NCBI RefSeq assembly: GCF_030269645.1
Contig: NZ_BSTR01000054.1
Location: forward strand, 1 to 53,737
DNA: 53,737 nt
Reading direction: 5' to 3'
Source: Actinokineospora sp. NBRC 105648
GTDB taxonomy: Bacteria > Actinomycetota > Actinomycetes > Mycobacteriales > Pseudonocardiaceae
Shown: positions 34,100-43,835 of the stretch, in pieces
Position numbering within the stretch: the first letter of the stretch is position 1
Layout of the letters: each line of letters begins with the position of its first letter
Translations under genes and position numbers: made by a program
Notes under the pieces: model-generated
Databases searched by the model: none
Told to the model about the DNA's origin: nothing
Seen by the model: the letters and a program-made list of their open reading frames with translations, nothing else

Positions 34100-34866
34100 C
34101 TGCGGACCGGCCGACCGGTTGGTGGTGGGAGAAGTCCGGGTCGACGATACCCTCGCCGTGGGTCAGGGCCGGTAGGCGCCGTTCCAGGACGTGGACGCGC
34201 GTGGCCGACCGTCCCCTCGGGCGGCCCCACAGGACCTGGAGCACGGCGGTGGGTGCCGGTCGGAAGCTCCAGGTGGAACCGGCGCATCGGCTCACGCACC
34301 ACCCTTCGCGCCCGGCGCACGGCTTCGTCCGGGACTTGCCTGGTCAGGCCCCGGAAGTCGCCCGCCGTGCTGGACATGCCCTTGTCGGACTTGGCGCCCG
34401 AGCGGCTCTTGGCGGGCCAGGTAGCCGGAGTCGGCCACCCGCGATCCGTCACCCGCCTGCCGTGTTCGCCCCGCCGCAATGTGTCGTGCACCGTCTCTTC
34501 CGCCGCCGTGAAGAACACGGCGCCTGGTTCCACCGCGAGTTCGAAGCGTACATCGGTGACCCGTTCGATGTGGACGGTCTTGGTCGCCCGGAACTCCACC
34601 GCCTGCGGCGCGGGTGCCCACGGCCGTGGTGGTGCCCATCGGGATCGCGTGTGGCGTAAGGCGTTGGGCTGTTTGGCGTAGCGCGCGGTCTTGGTCGGCG
34701 CGGCGGCGGTCGATCTTGTCGATGAACGGCAGCGTCGGGAGGGGCAGGGCGCGTGATCGTTCTCCGCCGGGCGCTCCGGTGTCGGGAAAGCCCAGTCCAG
34801 CGGGTGTGCGCGTTGTGCCGCAACCGGTTTTGCCCCCGGTGGGCGCGGCGGCGGTGATCGCGGTCA
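34083..34866 (-). pseudogene. Decayed OtrA/TetM-like ribosomal protection protein gene
   Basis: No single open frame spans the region, but pieces in different frames line up in order with tetracycline-resistance elongation-factor-like GTPases. They are: a P-loop remnant PTGGKT; a DTPGH-like DTGAPG; the G4 motif FIDKIDRRRADQDR (FVNKID in the family) followed by LTPHAIPMGT; the domain IV segments FFTAAEETVHDTLRRGEHG and VTD, then SGYLARQ in another frame; KGMSSTAGDFRGLT; VREPMRRFHLELP; and finally VHVLERRLPALTHGEGIVD, DPDFSHHQPV in a third frame. Large parts of domains I-III (hundreds of codons) are missing. At least three frameshifts and several deletions are required. Homology is by recognition of these motifs; a search would settle it. 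Confidence 0.65.
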
Positions 34867-34879
34867 ATAGGCTTGCCGG

Positions 34880-35407
34880 GTGACTGACCTGAGTTTCGAC
34901 TGCGCCACCTGCGGGGAGCGGCACGGCGAGCCGCCGCTGTCCTACCACGCGGAGGCGCCCGACTACTGGACCCCCGAGGCCGCCGCGGACCCGCGCAGCG
35001 CGCTCACCTCGGAGCAGTGCGTCATCGCGGGCACGGACTTCTTCGTGCGGGGGCTGATCGAGATCCCGGTGCTGGGCAGCCAGGAGGTCTTCTCCTGGGG
35101 GGTGTGGGTGTCGTTGAGCCCGGCCAACTTCGAGCGCACCGACCAGCGCTGGACCGAACCCGGCCGCGAGACCGACCCGCCGTGCTTCGGCTGGCTGTCC
35201 ACCCGGCTCGCCTGCTACCCGGTCGACACGCTCAACCTCAAGACCAACGTGCACACCCGCCCGGTCGGCGAGCGGCCGTTCGTGGAGATCGAACCGACCG
35301 GTCACCCCCTTGCCGTAGAGCAGCGCGCGGGCATCACCCGCGACCGCGTCCGCGAGATCGCCGAACGGCTCCTGCACCCGGGCGTGCCCGCCCCGTCGGC
35401 CCCCTGA
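34880..35407 (+). CDS. DUF2199 domain protein
   Basis: 175 residues from GTG. The start FDCATCGERHGEPPLSY with a CxxC is the DUF2199 signature, as are SEQCVIAGTDFFVRGLIEIP, FSWGVWVSLS and PPCFGWLSTRL. Cytosolic; function unknown in the literature I recall. Stands alone between the pseudogene and the cyclophilin gene. Confidence 0.85.
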   Translation: MTDLSFDCATCGERHGEPPLSYHAEAPDYWTPEAAADPRSALTSEQCVIAGTDFFVRGLIEIPVLGSQEVFSWGVWVSLSPANFERTDQRWTEPGRETDPPCFGWLSTRLACYPVDTLNLKTNVHTRPVGERPFVEIEPTGHPLAVEQRAGITRDRVREIAERLLHPGVPAPSAP

Positions 35408-35483
35408 CCTGAGCATCCGGTTCGCCCGGTCGGTCCACAAGGGACTGGGCCGCGCGGCGGTCGGGTCCGCGCGGCCCCGGGCC

Positions 35484-36140
35484 TCAGTCGCGGACCCGGA
35501 CGTCCTTGATCACGACCGGGCGCTTGGGCGCGCCGTCGGTGGCGCCGTCCGGGCTGATGCCCGCGGCGACGATCCGGTCGAGCACGTCGAGGCCGCGGGT
35601 GACGTGGCCCAGGACGGTGTAGACCGGGCTGATGTTGGCGAAGGAGTGCACGATGAACCACTCGCTGCCGTTGGTCCCCGGCCCTTGGTTCCCCATCGCG
35701 ATGGTGCCGCGCGGGTAGGTCTCCTTGCCGGTGACCTCGTCCTTGAACTTGTAGCCGGGCCCGCCCTCCTCGGCGCGGTAGATGTCACCGCACTGCAGGA
35801 CACCGAGCCGTGCGCTGTTGGTCAGGCGCCAGCACTGGGAGTGGTCGTAGAAGTCCGCGCGGGCCAGGTGCAGCAGGTTGTGGACGGCGCAGGGGGCGTT
35901 GTCGCGGTTGAGCTCGAGCTGCAGGGTGCCGTAGTTGGTGCGGATGGTGATGTCGACCGTGCCGTGCGACTTGGCGGTGGCCCTGGGGACCCGGACCGGG
36001 CGGGCGGCCGGGTTCTCGGGGGTGGGGGTGAACTCGCAGTGCGCTGGGCGGTGGTGGGTGTTGGGGGTGGCTGATGCCGGGGTGTACAGGGACAGGGACA
36101 GGGCTACTGCCGCTAGGGCGGTGATGAAGGTTCGCTTCAT
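35484..36140 (-). CDS. Exported cyclophilin-type peptidyl-prolyl isomerase
   Basis: 218 residues from ATG 36140; a GTG 9 bases upstream is possible but MKRTFITALAAVALSLSLYT gives a normal signal peptide cut after ASA. Cyclophilin motifs: LLHLARADFYDHSQCWRL, GPGYKFKDE, GTIAMGNQGPGTNGSEWF and HVTRGLDVLDRI. Assists folding of exported proteins outside the membrane. The active-site Arg and Phe positions look intact. Confidence 0.9.
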   Translation of the reverse strand: MKRTFITALAAVALSLSLYTPASATPNTHHRPAHCEFTPTPENPAARPVRVPRATAKSHGTVDITIRTNYGTLQLELNRDNAPCAVHNLLHLARADFYDHSQCWRLTNSARLGVLQCGDIYRAEEGGPGYKFKDEVTGKETYPRGTIAMGNQGPGTNGSEWFIVHSFANISPVYTVLGHVTRGLDVLDRIVAAGISPDGATDGAPKRPVVIKDVRVRD

Positions 36141-36282
36141 TGCGGTCACGGTAGTGCGGGTTAGGGAGTCCGTCGATGCTCGCTGCGCCGGCCGCGGCTG
36201 TTTGGCGGCTTGCTCGGGGCTTGCTTCCGGGCAGCCTGGGGCCTTGCTGGGGGTGTCAGCCCGGGGCTTGCTTTGGTGGGTG

Positions 36283-36426
36283 TGCTCGATGGGGTGGAGT
36301 GGCTTTGTTTGGGGCCCCTAAGAAAAGAGGCGCCGGGGTGAAGCGGGTGGGGAAGGGATCACCCACGCCGGGGCCAGGCTAGCGCCTCTTTTCTCCCCAA
36401 ACAAAGCCACTCCACCCCATCGAGCA
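36283..36426. repeat. Palindromic element, copy 4
   Basis: Outer stem of 32 perfect pairs (36283-36314 with 36395-36426), bulge CCCCTA (36315-36320), inner 13-bp stem (36321-36333 with 36382-36394). Versus copy 3, the arm has GGGGTGGAG for GGGCTGGAG and the partner CTCCACCCC for CTCCAGCCC, a compensated change. This copy lies between two divergent genes, so it cannot be just a terminator. Confidence 0.92.
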
Positions 36427-36666
36427 GTTGGGTGGGGGCGTTGCCTTCGTCGGGCTACGGCAGGCCGTGGTGCTGGTTGGCCGTCCTCGGCACCTGCGGC
36501 CTTGTCTCTACGGCGGTCTTGTTTCGTGATGACCGTGGTGGGCGGTGTCGTCGACCGGGCACGGTTTATTCCCGGTTCGTGTGGTCGTCCCAGCAACTGG
36601 CCGTCGGTGACTGGGCGGGTGTGGTCGACGCACAATCCGGTCATCGGCTAGGGACAGGGGGAAGGC
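36427..36666 (+). other. Upstream region of the flavin monooxygenase operon
   Basis: 240 bases with no plausible gene. A GGGGGAAGG RBS precedes the GTG at 36667. I see no convincing -35/-10 pair, riboswitch fold or sulfur-responsive leader here. Confidence 0.4.
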
Positions 36667-37860
36667 GTGACACGAGGACCGCATCTCGCCGTGGCGTTGG
36701 ACGGGGTCGGGTGGCACCCGGCCGCCTGGCGGGAGCCTGAGGCGCGTACGGACGAGTTGTTCAGTGCCGGTTACTGGGTCGACGTGGTCCGGCAGGCCGA
36801 GGCGGCCAAGTTGGACTTCGTCACGTTGGAGGACTCCCTGGCCTTGCAGCGCGACATCTACAACCCGGCCACCGACGGGCCGCGGCGGGTGCAGGGCAGG
36901 CTGGACGCCGTGCTGACCGCTGCCCGGGTGGCGCCGTTGACCAGCAGGATCGGGCTGGTGCCGACCGCCGTGGTCACCCACACCGAGCCGTTCCACGTGT
37001 CCAAGGCGATCGCGACGCTCGACTACGTCAGCACCGGGCGGGCGGGTGTGCGGGTGCGGGTGGCGCCGTTCGAGGACGAGAACCGGCACTTCGGGCGCCG
37101 CGAGCTCGGGGCCGTCGACCTGGCCCAGGCGCGGGAGTCGACCGCGGCCAGTCCGATCGCCGACCTGTTCGACGAGGCCGCCGACTACGTCGAGGTGCTG
37201 CGTCGGCTGTGGGACTCCTGGGAGGACGACGCGGAGATCCGGGACGCGGCCACCGGGCGGTTCGTCGACCGGGACAAGCTGCACTACATCGACTTCGAGG
37301 GTCGCTGGTTCTCGGTCAAGGGGCCCTCGATCACCCCCCGCCCGCCGCAGGGGCAGCCGGTCGTCAGCTCGCTGGCGCACGGTGCCACACCGTCGCGGCT
37401 CGGGGCGCGGGTGGCCGATGTCGTCTACGTGACCCCGCGGGACCGCGCCGACGTCGACACCACGGTCGACCTGGTGCGCGCCGAGCAGGAGAAGGCGGGC
37501 CGGGCGCAGGACACCGTGCACGTCTTCGGTGACCTCGTGGTCTTCCTCGGCGAGACCACCCAGGCCGCCCGCGACCGCAAGGCGCGGTTGGACGAGCGCG
37601 CCGGTGCCGAGTACGGCTCGGACGCCCACATCTTCACCGGCACCCCCGAGGACCTCGCCGACCTGCTGCTCGACTGGCACGCCGCAGGCCTGTCCGGGTT
37701 CCGGCTGCGCCCCGGCGCCGTCCCGCACGACCTGACTGGGATCACCGACGGCCTGGTGCCCGCCCTGCGCGGCCGTGGCGCGTTCCGCACCGACTACGAG
37801 GCCGACACGCTGCGCGGGCTGCTCGGTCTGGCCCGGCCCGCCAACCGCTACGCCGCCTGA
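36667..37860 (+). CDS. Flavin-dependent luciferase-like (LLM) monooxygenase
   Basis: 397 residues from GTG behind GGGGGAAGG. Barrel pattern: VVRQAEAAKLDFVTLEDSLA, PLTSRIGLVPTAVVTHTEPF, VSKAIATLDYVSTGRAGVRV and DEAADYVEVLRRLWDSWEDD. Uses reduced FMN or F420 with O2 in the bacterial luciferase fold. First of four LLM genes on the plus strand, 14 bases before the second. Substrate unknown; related sets act on sulfur- or chelator-type compounds. Confidence 0.85.
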   Translation: MTRGPHLAVALDGVGWHPAAWREPEARTDELFSAGYWVDVVRQAEAAKLDFVTLEDSLALQRDIYNPATDGPRRVQGRLDAVLTAARVAPLTSRIGLVPTAVVTHTEPFHVSKAIATLDYVSTGRAGVRVRVAPFEDENRHFGRRELGAVDLAQARESTAASPIADLFDEAADYVEVLRRLWDSWEDDAEIRDAATGRFVDRDKLHYIDFEGRWFSVKGPSITPRPPQGQPVVSSLAHGATPSRLGARVADVVYVTPRDRADVDTTVDLVRAEQEKAGRAQDTVHVFGDLVVFLGETTQAARDRKARLDERAGAEYGSDAHIFTGTPEDLADLLLDWHAAGLSGFRLRPGAVPHDLTGITDGLVPALRGRGAFRTDYEADTLRGLLGLARPANRYAA

Positions 37861-37874
37861 GGGGGAGTTCCCGG

Positions 37875-39242
37875 ATGTCCAAGCCAGTCAAGCAGGTGCA
37901 CCTCGCCGCGCACTTCCCGGGCGTGAACAACACGACCGTGTGGAGCGACCCGCGGGCGGGCAGCCACATCGAGTTCAGCTCGTTCGTCAAGCTCGCGCAG
38001 ACCGCCGAGCGGGCCAAGTTCGACCTGTTCTTCCTCGCCGAGGGCCTGCGGCTGCGCGAGCAGGGCGGGCTGATCTACGACCTGGACGTCGTCGGGCGCC
38101 CGGACACCTTCACCGTGCTGGCCGGGCTCGCCGCGGTCACCGAGCGGCTGGGGTTGGCGGGCACGATCAACTCGACGTTCAACGAGCCGTTCGACGTGGC
38201 ACGGCAGTTCGCCTCGCTCGACCACCTCTCCGCCGGGCGCGCGGCGTGGAACGTGGTGACCTCGTGGGACGCCTTCACCGGGGAGAACTTCCGCCGCGGC
38301 GGGTTCCTGCCGCAGGACCAGCGCTACGCGCGGGCCAAGACGTTCCTCAAGACCGCGTGGGAGCTGTTCGACTCGTGGCGCGGTGACGAGATCGCCGCCG
38401 ACCGCGAGTCCGGGGTGTACCTGCGCGACGACAACGCGGGGGCGTTCGCCCACCACGACGAGCACTTCGACATCGAGGGCCGGTTCTCGGTGCCGCGCTC
38501 GCCGCAGGGCAGGCCGGTGATCCTGCAGGCGGGCGACTCCGACGAGGGCCGCGAGTTCGCCGCCGAGGCGGCCGACGCGATCTTCGCCGGGCAGCGGACG
38601 CTGGAGGCGGGGCAGGAGTTCTACCGCGACGTCAAGGGCAGGCTGGCGAAGTACGGCCGGACCCCCGAGCAGCTGGTGATCCTGCCCGCGGCCACCTTCG
38701 TGCTCGCCGACACCGACGCCGACGCCCAGGAGCGCGCCGACGTCATCCGCCACCAGCAGGTCAGCGGCCAGACCGCGATCAAGCTGCTGGAGCAGCTCTG
38801 GAACGCCGACCTGAGCTCGTTCGACCCGGACGGCCCGCTGCCCGACTTCGACCCGGTGCTCGGCGAGCACACCGTCGCGCGCGGCCGGGCCAGCGTGCGG
38901 ATGCACCGCGACCCGCTGGCCATCGCGCGGCAGTGGCGGGAGCTGGCCGAGGAGAAGAACCTGTCGATCCGGGAGCTGATCATCCAGGTCACCGGGCGGC
39001 AGAGCTTCATTGGCTCGCCGGAGACGGTGGCCGCCCGGATCAACGAGCTGGTGCAGGCCGACGCGGCCGACGGGTTCATCCTGGCCCCGCACGTCACCCC
39101 GGGCGGGCTGGACGAGTTCGCCGACAAGGTCGTCCCGCTGCTGCAGGAGCGCGGGGTGTTCCGCACCGAGTACGAGGGCACGACGCTGCGCGAGCACCTC
39201 GGTGTCGATGGCATCGACGGCGTCGACCGGGCGGCGCGGTGA
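37875..39242 (+). CDS. NtaA/SnaA/DszA-type FMNH2-dependent monooxygenase
   Basis: 455 residues from ATG. Typical start VKQVHLAAHFPGVNNTTVWS, then FVKLAQTAERAKFDLFFLAE, NEPFDVARQFASLDHLS and AAWNVVTSWD. The ExxxFDxW-type linker FKTAWELFDSW-like and DIEGRFSVPRSPQGRPVI fit the family. Such enzymes need an external flavin reductase; none is encoded in the window. Oxygenates an N- or S-containing small molecule. The stop overlaps the next start (GTGA). Confidence 0.9.
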   Translation: MSKPVKQVHLAAHFPGVNNTTVWSDPRAGSHIEFSSFVKLAQTAERAKFDLFFLAEGLRLREQGGLIYDLDVVGRPDTFTVLAGLAAVTERLGLAGTINSTFNEPFDVARQFASLDHLSAGRAAWNVVTSWDAFTGENFRRGGFLPQDQRYARAKTFLKTAWELFDSWRGDEIAADRESGVYLRDDNAGAFAHHDEHFDIEGRFSVPRSPQGRPVILQAGDSDEGREFAAEAADAIFAGQRTLEAGQEFYRDVKGRLAKYGRTPEQLVILPAATFVLADTDADAQERADVIRHQQVSGQTAIKLLEQLWNADLSSFDPDGPLPDFDPVLGEHTVARGRASVRMHRDPLAIARQWRELAEEKNLSIRELIIQVTGRQSFIGSPETVAARINELVQADAADGFILAPHVTPGGLDEFADKVVPLLQERGVFRTEYEGTTLREHLGVDGIDGVDRAAR

Positions 39243-40315
39243 AGTACCTGCTGATCACGCTCATCACGCACCTGCCCGACCCGGTCACCGGCGAGCTGCT
39301 CTCGCCCGCCGAGCGGCTGCGCGAGGTGGTGGCCAACGCGGAGCTGGGCGAGGAGCTCGGGTTCGACGGCTACGGCGTGGGGGAGCGGCACGAGCGGCCG
39401 TTCATCTCCTCCTCACCGCCGGTCGTGCTCAGCCACATCGCCGCCCGCACCGAGCGGATCCGGCTGTTCACCGCGGTCACCACGCTGAGCCTGCTCGACC
39501 CGGTGCGCGCCTTCGAGGATTACTCCACTTTGGACAACCTGTCCGGCGGTCGGCTGGAGCTGATCATCGGCAAGGGCAACGGGAGCGCCCAGCGCGAGCT
39601 GTTCCGCGTGACCCCCGATGACCAGTGGGAGCGCAACGCCGAGGGCTACGAGCTCTTCCGCTCGCTCTGGCGGGAGTCCAAGGTCACCTGGTCGGGGCGC
39701 TACCGGCCGCCGTTGCGCGACGCCGAGGTACTGCCGCGGCCGTTGCAGCAGCCGATCCGGGTGTGGCACGGCAGCGCCACCAGCCGCGAGTCGGTCGACC
39801 TGGCGGCGAAGTGGGGCGACCCGCTGTTCTCGGCCAACGTCACCAACCCGATCGACCCGTACGCGGAGCTGATCCGGTACTACCGCGAGCGGTGGGCGGC
39901 CTACGGCCACGACCCCGCCGACGCGGTCGTCGGGGCGGGCACGGCGGGGTTCCACGTGGCGAAGACCTCGCAGGAGGCGCTCGAGACCTACCGGCCGCTG
40001 TTCGAGAGCAGGCTGGCGGTGCAGGCGAGCCTCGGGATGGAGCCGGTGTTCCCGACGCTGGAGGACTTCGTCGAGCGCAGCTCGGCGTTGATCGGCAGCC
40101 CGGAGCAGGTGATCGACAAGGTCAGCCGCTACCACGAGCGGTTCGGCCACACCGTGGTCCACCTCAGCGCCGACCGCGACGGGCTGACCCTCGAGCGGCA
40201 CCGGGAGCGGCTGGAGCTGTTCCAGTCGGCCGTCGCGCCGGTGCTGGACAAGGAGATCCCGGACCCGCCCTGGCCGTCCATCCCGGATAGTGGGCGCGGG
40301 AAGCACGAGGGCTGA
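39239..40315 (+). CDS. LLM-class flavin-dependent oxidoreductase
   Basis: 358 residues from GTG 39239, translationally coupled to DszA-type gene. LREVVANAELGEELGFDGYG, HIAARTERIRLFTAVTTLS and LDPVRAFEDYSTLDNLSGGR are the usual luciferase-like segments, with IIGKGNGS at the flavin site. C-terminal SALIGSPEQVIDKVSRYHE supports the family. Probably acts on the same pathway as its neighbours. Confidence 0.87.
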   Translation: MKYLLITLITHLPDPVTGELLSPAERLREVVANAELGEELGFDGYGVGERHERPFISSSPPVVLSHIAARTERIRLFTAVTTLSLLDPVRAFEDYSTLDNLSGGRLELIIGKGNGSAQRELFRVTPDDQWERNAEGYELFRSLWRESKVTWSGRYRPPLRDAEVLPRPLQQPIRVWHGSATSRESVDLAAKWGDPLFSANVTNPIDPYAELIRYYRERWAAYGHDPADAVVGAGTAGFHVAKTSQEALETYRPLFESRLAVQASLGMEPVFPTLEDFVERSSALIGSPEQVIDKVSRYHERFGHTVVHLSADRDGLTLERHRERLELFQSAVAPVLDKEIPDPPWPSIPDSGRGKHEG

Positions 40316-40333
40316 CCGCGAGTTGGCCAGGGC

Positions 40334-41251
40334 ATGAGCATCGGACTCGTCCTGACCGCCGCGCCCTCCGCCACCGTCGTCGACGACCTCGTCCGGGACG
40401 CGCGCGCCGCCGCGGCCCTCCGGATCCACTCGGCCTGGATCAGCCAGCAGTTCGCCCACGACGCGATCGGGCTGGCGGCCCTGGTCGGCCGGGAGGTGCC
40501 CGAGATCGCGGTCGGCACCTCGGTGGTGCCGATCTACGGGCGCCACCCGCTCAACGTCGCCACCCAGGCCCAGACCGCGCAGGCGGCCACCCGCGGCCGG
40601 TTCACCCTGGGCATCGGTCTGGGCGCCAAGTCGTTCGTGGAGCCGGTGTTCGGCGTGCCGCACAAGAACACCGCCACGTACCTGCGCGAGTACCTGACCG
40701 TGCTGCGCGGGGTGTTCGACACTGGATCCGTGGACTTCGCGGGGGAGACCCTCACCGCCCGCACCCCGCTCCCGGCCACCGTGCCCGGGTCGGCGGACAT
40801 CGAGATCCTGGTCGGCGCCCTGAGCCCGCGGGCCCTCGCGGTCACCGGCGAACTGGCCGACGGCACCCTGACCTTCCTCGCCGGTCCCCGGGCGCTCTCC
40901 GAGGTGATCGTCCCGGCCCTCACCCGCGCCGCTGGTGGCGCCCCGCGCAAGGTGGTCGCGGCCGTGTCGGCCGTGGTGACCGACGACGTGGCCCGCGCCC
41001 GCGAGATCGCCGAGCAGCGCTTCGCCTTCTACGACACCATCCCGTCCTACAGCAGGATCATCGAGTCCAACGGCAGCACCAAGGCAGCCGACCTGTTCGT
41101 CGCGGGCGACGAGGACACCGTGGCGGCCGAGCTGCGCCGCTACCTCGACGCCGGTGCGACGGACCTGGTGCTCGCCCAGACGGACCTGCTCGACGACGCC
41201 GACCGCGACCGCACGTGGCGGCTCCTCGGCTCCCTGGCCAAGGCGGGCTGA
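40334..41251 (+). CDS. LLM-class oxidoreductase, probably F420-dependent
   Basis: 305 residues from ATG, RBS weak. The pattern HSAWISQQFAHDAIGLAALV, VGTSVVPIYGRHPLNVATQA and GRFTLGIGLG fits the TIGR03564-like F420 family. Last gene of the operon. A 20-base inverted repeat downstream separates it from the convergent ABC operon. Confidence 0.85.
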   Translation: MSIGLVLTAAPSATVVDDLVRDARAAAALRIHSAWISQQFAHDAIGLAALVGREVPEIAVGTSVVPIYGRHPLNVATQAQTAQAATRGRFTLGIGLGAKSFVEPVFGVPHKNTATYLREYLTVLRGVFDTGSVDFAGETLTARTPLPATVPGSADIEILVGALSPRALAVTGELADGTLTFLAGPRALSEVIVPALTRAAGGAPRKVVAAVSAVVTDDVARAREIAEQRFAFYDTIPSYSRIIESNGSTKAADLFVAGDEDTVAAELRRYLDAGATDLVLAQTDLLDDADRDRTWRLLGSLAKAG

Positions 41252-41338
41252 GACCGGCACCGGACGAGCCGCGGGATCGACCACGCGATGTCGACCCGCG
41301 GTCCCCGTCCGAGGCTGCGGACACCAGCTGATCCTGAA

Positions 41339-41379
41339 GTGACACCTGTTAGTCCTAAATTAGGACTAATAGGTGTCAC
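41339..41379. terminator. 41-base AT-rich palindrome between convergent operons
   Basis: Arms 41339-41358 and 41360-41379 match at 19 of 20 positions around a single central A. The inner part TTAGTCCTAA is strikingly AT-rich for this DNA. Most simply a bidirectional terminator; no T-run follows. Confidence 0.65.
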
Positions 41380-41415
41380 CACGCTTGGTCGCCGGGGACC
41401 GCTACCTCGGGGACA

Positions 41416-42996
41416 TCACCTGACAGCCTCCCGGGCGTCGCCGCCGGGGATGGCCGCGAGGAGGCGCTGGGTGTAGGGCTCCACCGGGTTGGTCAGGATC
41501 TCGTCGGCGGGCCCGGACTCGACCAGTCTGCCCTCGTGCATCACCCCGACCTGGTCGGCGATCTCGCGGACCACCGCCAGGTCGTGGGTGATGAACAGGT
41601 ACGTCAGCCCCAGTTCGTCCTGGAGTCGCACCAGCAGCTCCAAGATCTGCGCCTGCACCGAGACGTCCAGCGCCGACACGGGTTCGTCGCAGACCACCAG
41701 GTCCGGGTTGAGGGCCAGGGCTCGGGCGATCGCCGCGCGCTGCCGCTGGCCGCCGGAGAGCTCGGCGGGCTTGCGGTCCAGCACCGTGGCGGGCAGCGCC
41801 ACCTGGTCGAGCAGCTCGGCCGCTCGGGCCCGGCGTTCCACGCGGGTGCCGATCCCGAAGGCCCGCAAGGGTTCCGCGACCACGTCGGCGATGGTGAACC
41901 GGGGATTCAAGGAGGCGTAAGGGTTCTGGTACACCAGCTGGAACCGCCTGCGCAGCAGGCGCAGGCGCTCGCCGGCGAGTCGGGAGACCTCGTGGCCGTC
42001 GAAGGTGACCGTGCCCGCCGTGGGCGTCTCCAGGCCGACGACCATCCGGGCGGTCGTCGTCTTCCCGGAGCCGGACTCGCCCACCAGGGCCAACGTCCGG
42101 CCACGGGTCAGGGTGAACGAGACGTCGTCGACCGCGGTCCGGTCGCCGAACGCCTTCACCAACCCCGAGACCTCCAGCAGCACGTCCGGCCCGGGCTCCC
42201 GGCGCGGCCGCGACGGGGTGCGCGTGAGGCTGGGCGCGGCGGCCAGGAGCCGCTGCGTGTAGGGCACCTTCGGCGAGGCCAGCAGCTCTCGGGTGGGTCC
42301 TTCCTCGACGACCAGACCCTCCGACATCACGACGATCCGGGACGCGCGGTCGGCCGCGACGCCCAGGTCGTGGGTGATCAGCAGGATCGCCGTGCCCTCG
42401 GCGGCCAACCCGCCGAGGTGGTCGAGGATCTCCCGTTGCACGGTCACGTCCAGCGCGCTGGTCGGCTCGTCGGCGATGATCAGCCGCGGCGACCCGGCCA
42501 GCGCGATCGCGATCAGCACCCGCTGCCGCAGTCCGCCGGAGAGCTCGTGCGGGTACTGCCGGGCCCGCGCCGCCGGGTCGGCGATCCCGGCCCTGGCCAG
42601 CAGCTCCACCGCCTGCCCCGGCGCGGTGCGGCGGGTGGCCAGCCGGTGGATCAGCAGCACCTCGGCGACCTGCTCGCCGACCCGGCGCACCGGGTCCAGC
42701 GACACCGTCGGGTCCTGCGGGATCAGCGCGATGTCGGTGCCGCGCACCGACCGCCAGCCCTTCTCCGACAGGCCCGCCAGGTCACGGCCCGCGAAGGTGA
42801 TCCGCCCGCCGACCACGTGCCCGCCGCGCGGCAGCAGCCCGATCGCGGCGTGCGCGGTGGTGCTCTTGCCCGAGCCGGACTCGCCGACCACCGCCACGAC
42901 CTGGCCGGTCCGCACGGACAGGTTCACCCCGCGCACCGCCTCGACCTCGCCGTAGCTGACCGCGAGGTCGTGGATCTCCAGCAGTTCGCAGCTCAT
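41416..42996 (-). CDS. ABC importer ATPase, fused double nucleotide-binding domain (DppD-DppF-like)
   Basis: 526 residues from ATG 42996 (ATGA overlap with the permease). Two complete ATPase halves: first with [20 protein letters not shown], signature [15 protein letters not shown], Walker [13 protein letters not shown]; second with [35 protein letters not shown] and [11 protein letters not shown]. Peptide/nickel-type C-terminal oligopeptide motifs (PYTQRLLAA) occur after each half. Powers the importer encoded by the three genes upstream. Fused forms are frequent in actinobacteria. Confidence 0.92.
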   Translation of the reverse strand: MSCELLEIHDLAVSYGEVEAVRGVNLSVRTGQVVAVVGESGSGKSTTAHAAIGLLPRGGHVVGGRITFAGRDLAGLSEKGWRSVRGTDIALIPQDPTVSLDPVRRVGEQVAEVLLIHRLATRRTAPGQAVELLARAGIADPAARARQYPHELSGGLRQRVLIAIALAGSPRLIIADEPTSALDVTVQREILDHLGGLAAEGTAILLITHDLGVAADRASRIVVMSEGLVVEEGPTRELLASPKVPYTQRLLAAAPSLTRTPSRPRREPGPDVLLEVSGLVKAFGDRTAVDDVSFTLTRGRTLALVGESGSGKTTTARMVVGLETPTAGTVTFDGHEVSRLAGERLRLLRRRFQLVYQNPYASLNPRFTIADVVAEPLRAFGIGTRVERRARAAELLDQVALPATVLDRKPAELSGGQRQRAAIARALALNPDLVVCDEPVSALDVSVQAQILELLVRLQDELGLTYLFITHDLAVVREIADQVGVMHEGRLVESGPADEILTNPVEPYTQRLLAAIPGGDAREAVR

Positions 42997-43835
42997 CGCC
43001 CACCTCGCTCGAACGCCTGGGCCAGCCGGTTCGCCGCGAGCACGACCGCGGCGACCGTCACCCCGGGGAAGGTCGTCAGCCACCACGCGGTGGCCAGGAA
43101 GCTGCGCCCGCCCGCGACCAGCGCACCCCACTCGGGCGCGGGCGGGGTGGCGCCGAAACCGAGGAAGCTCAACGCCGACACCTCCAGCACCGCCGTCCCG
43201 AACGTCACCGTCGCCAGCGCCAGCACCGGTCCGGTCGCGTTCGGCAGCACGTGCCTGCCCAGCACCCCGGTCCACCGCACGCCCGCCGCCCGGGCCGCCT
43301 CCACGAACACCCCGGTCTTCACCCGCAGCACCTCCGCGCGCATCAACCGGGCGAACGCCGCGAGGTTGGACACCCCGACCGCGATGGCGACGTTGGTTGT
43401 GCCGAACCCCAGCGCGGTCACCAGCGCCAGCGACAGCAAGATCGCCGGGATGGCCTGCAGCACGTCGACGACCCGCATCACCAGGCTGTCGACCCAGCCA
43501 CCGAGGAAGCCCGCCAGCACACCCAGCGCGGCGCCCGCGACCAGCGAGACCAGCACCGCCAACACCGTGGCCTGCAACGACAGCGCCGCGCCGTGCACGA
43601 CCCGGGCGAACAGGTCGCGGCCGGTCTGGTCGGTCCCGAACAGGTGCGCCGCCGACGGCCCGCTCAGCCGCTCGGCGGGCACCCCCGAGATCGGGTCTTG
43701 GGAGGTGAACAGCTCGGGGACGAGCGCGGCCAGCAGCACGAACAGCAGCACCGCGACCGACAGCAGCACACCGGGGCTGCGCACCGAGGTCCGCACGTCA
43801 GGCACGGCGCACCGTCCGTGGACTCGTCGGGTCAC
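42993..43835 (-). CDS. ABC importer permease (DppC-like)
   Basis: 280 residues from GTG (GTGA overlap). Six hydrophobic segments, N-terminal [15 protein letters not shown] and [19 protein letters not shown] typical of OppC/DppC, and EAA loop [20 protein letters not shown]. Membrane subunit of the peptide/nickel-class importer. Confidence 0.92.
   Translation of the reverse strand: MTRRVHGRCAVPDVRTSVRSPGVLLSVAVLLFVLLAALVPELFTSQDPISGVPAERLSGPSAAHLFGTDQTGRDLFARVVHGAALSLQATVLAVLVSLVAGAALGVLAGFLGGWVDSLVMRVVDVLQAIPAILLSLALVTALGFGTTNVAIAVGVSNLAAFARLMRAEVLRVKTGVFVEAARAAGVRWTGVLGRHVLPNATGPVLALATVTFGTAVLEVSALSFLGFGATPPAPEWGALVAGGRSFLATAWWLTTFPGVTVAAVVLAANRLAQAFERGGR

Noticed and set aside
36283..36426. 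Palindromes considered as plain Rho-independent terminators
   Set aside because: Copy 4 lies between divergent genes, and the arms are far longer than needed with a conserved bulge and loop.
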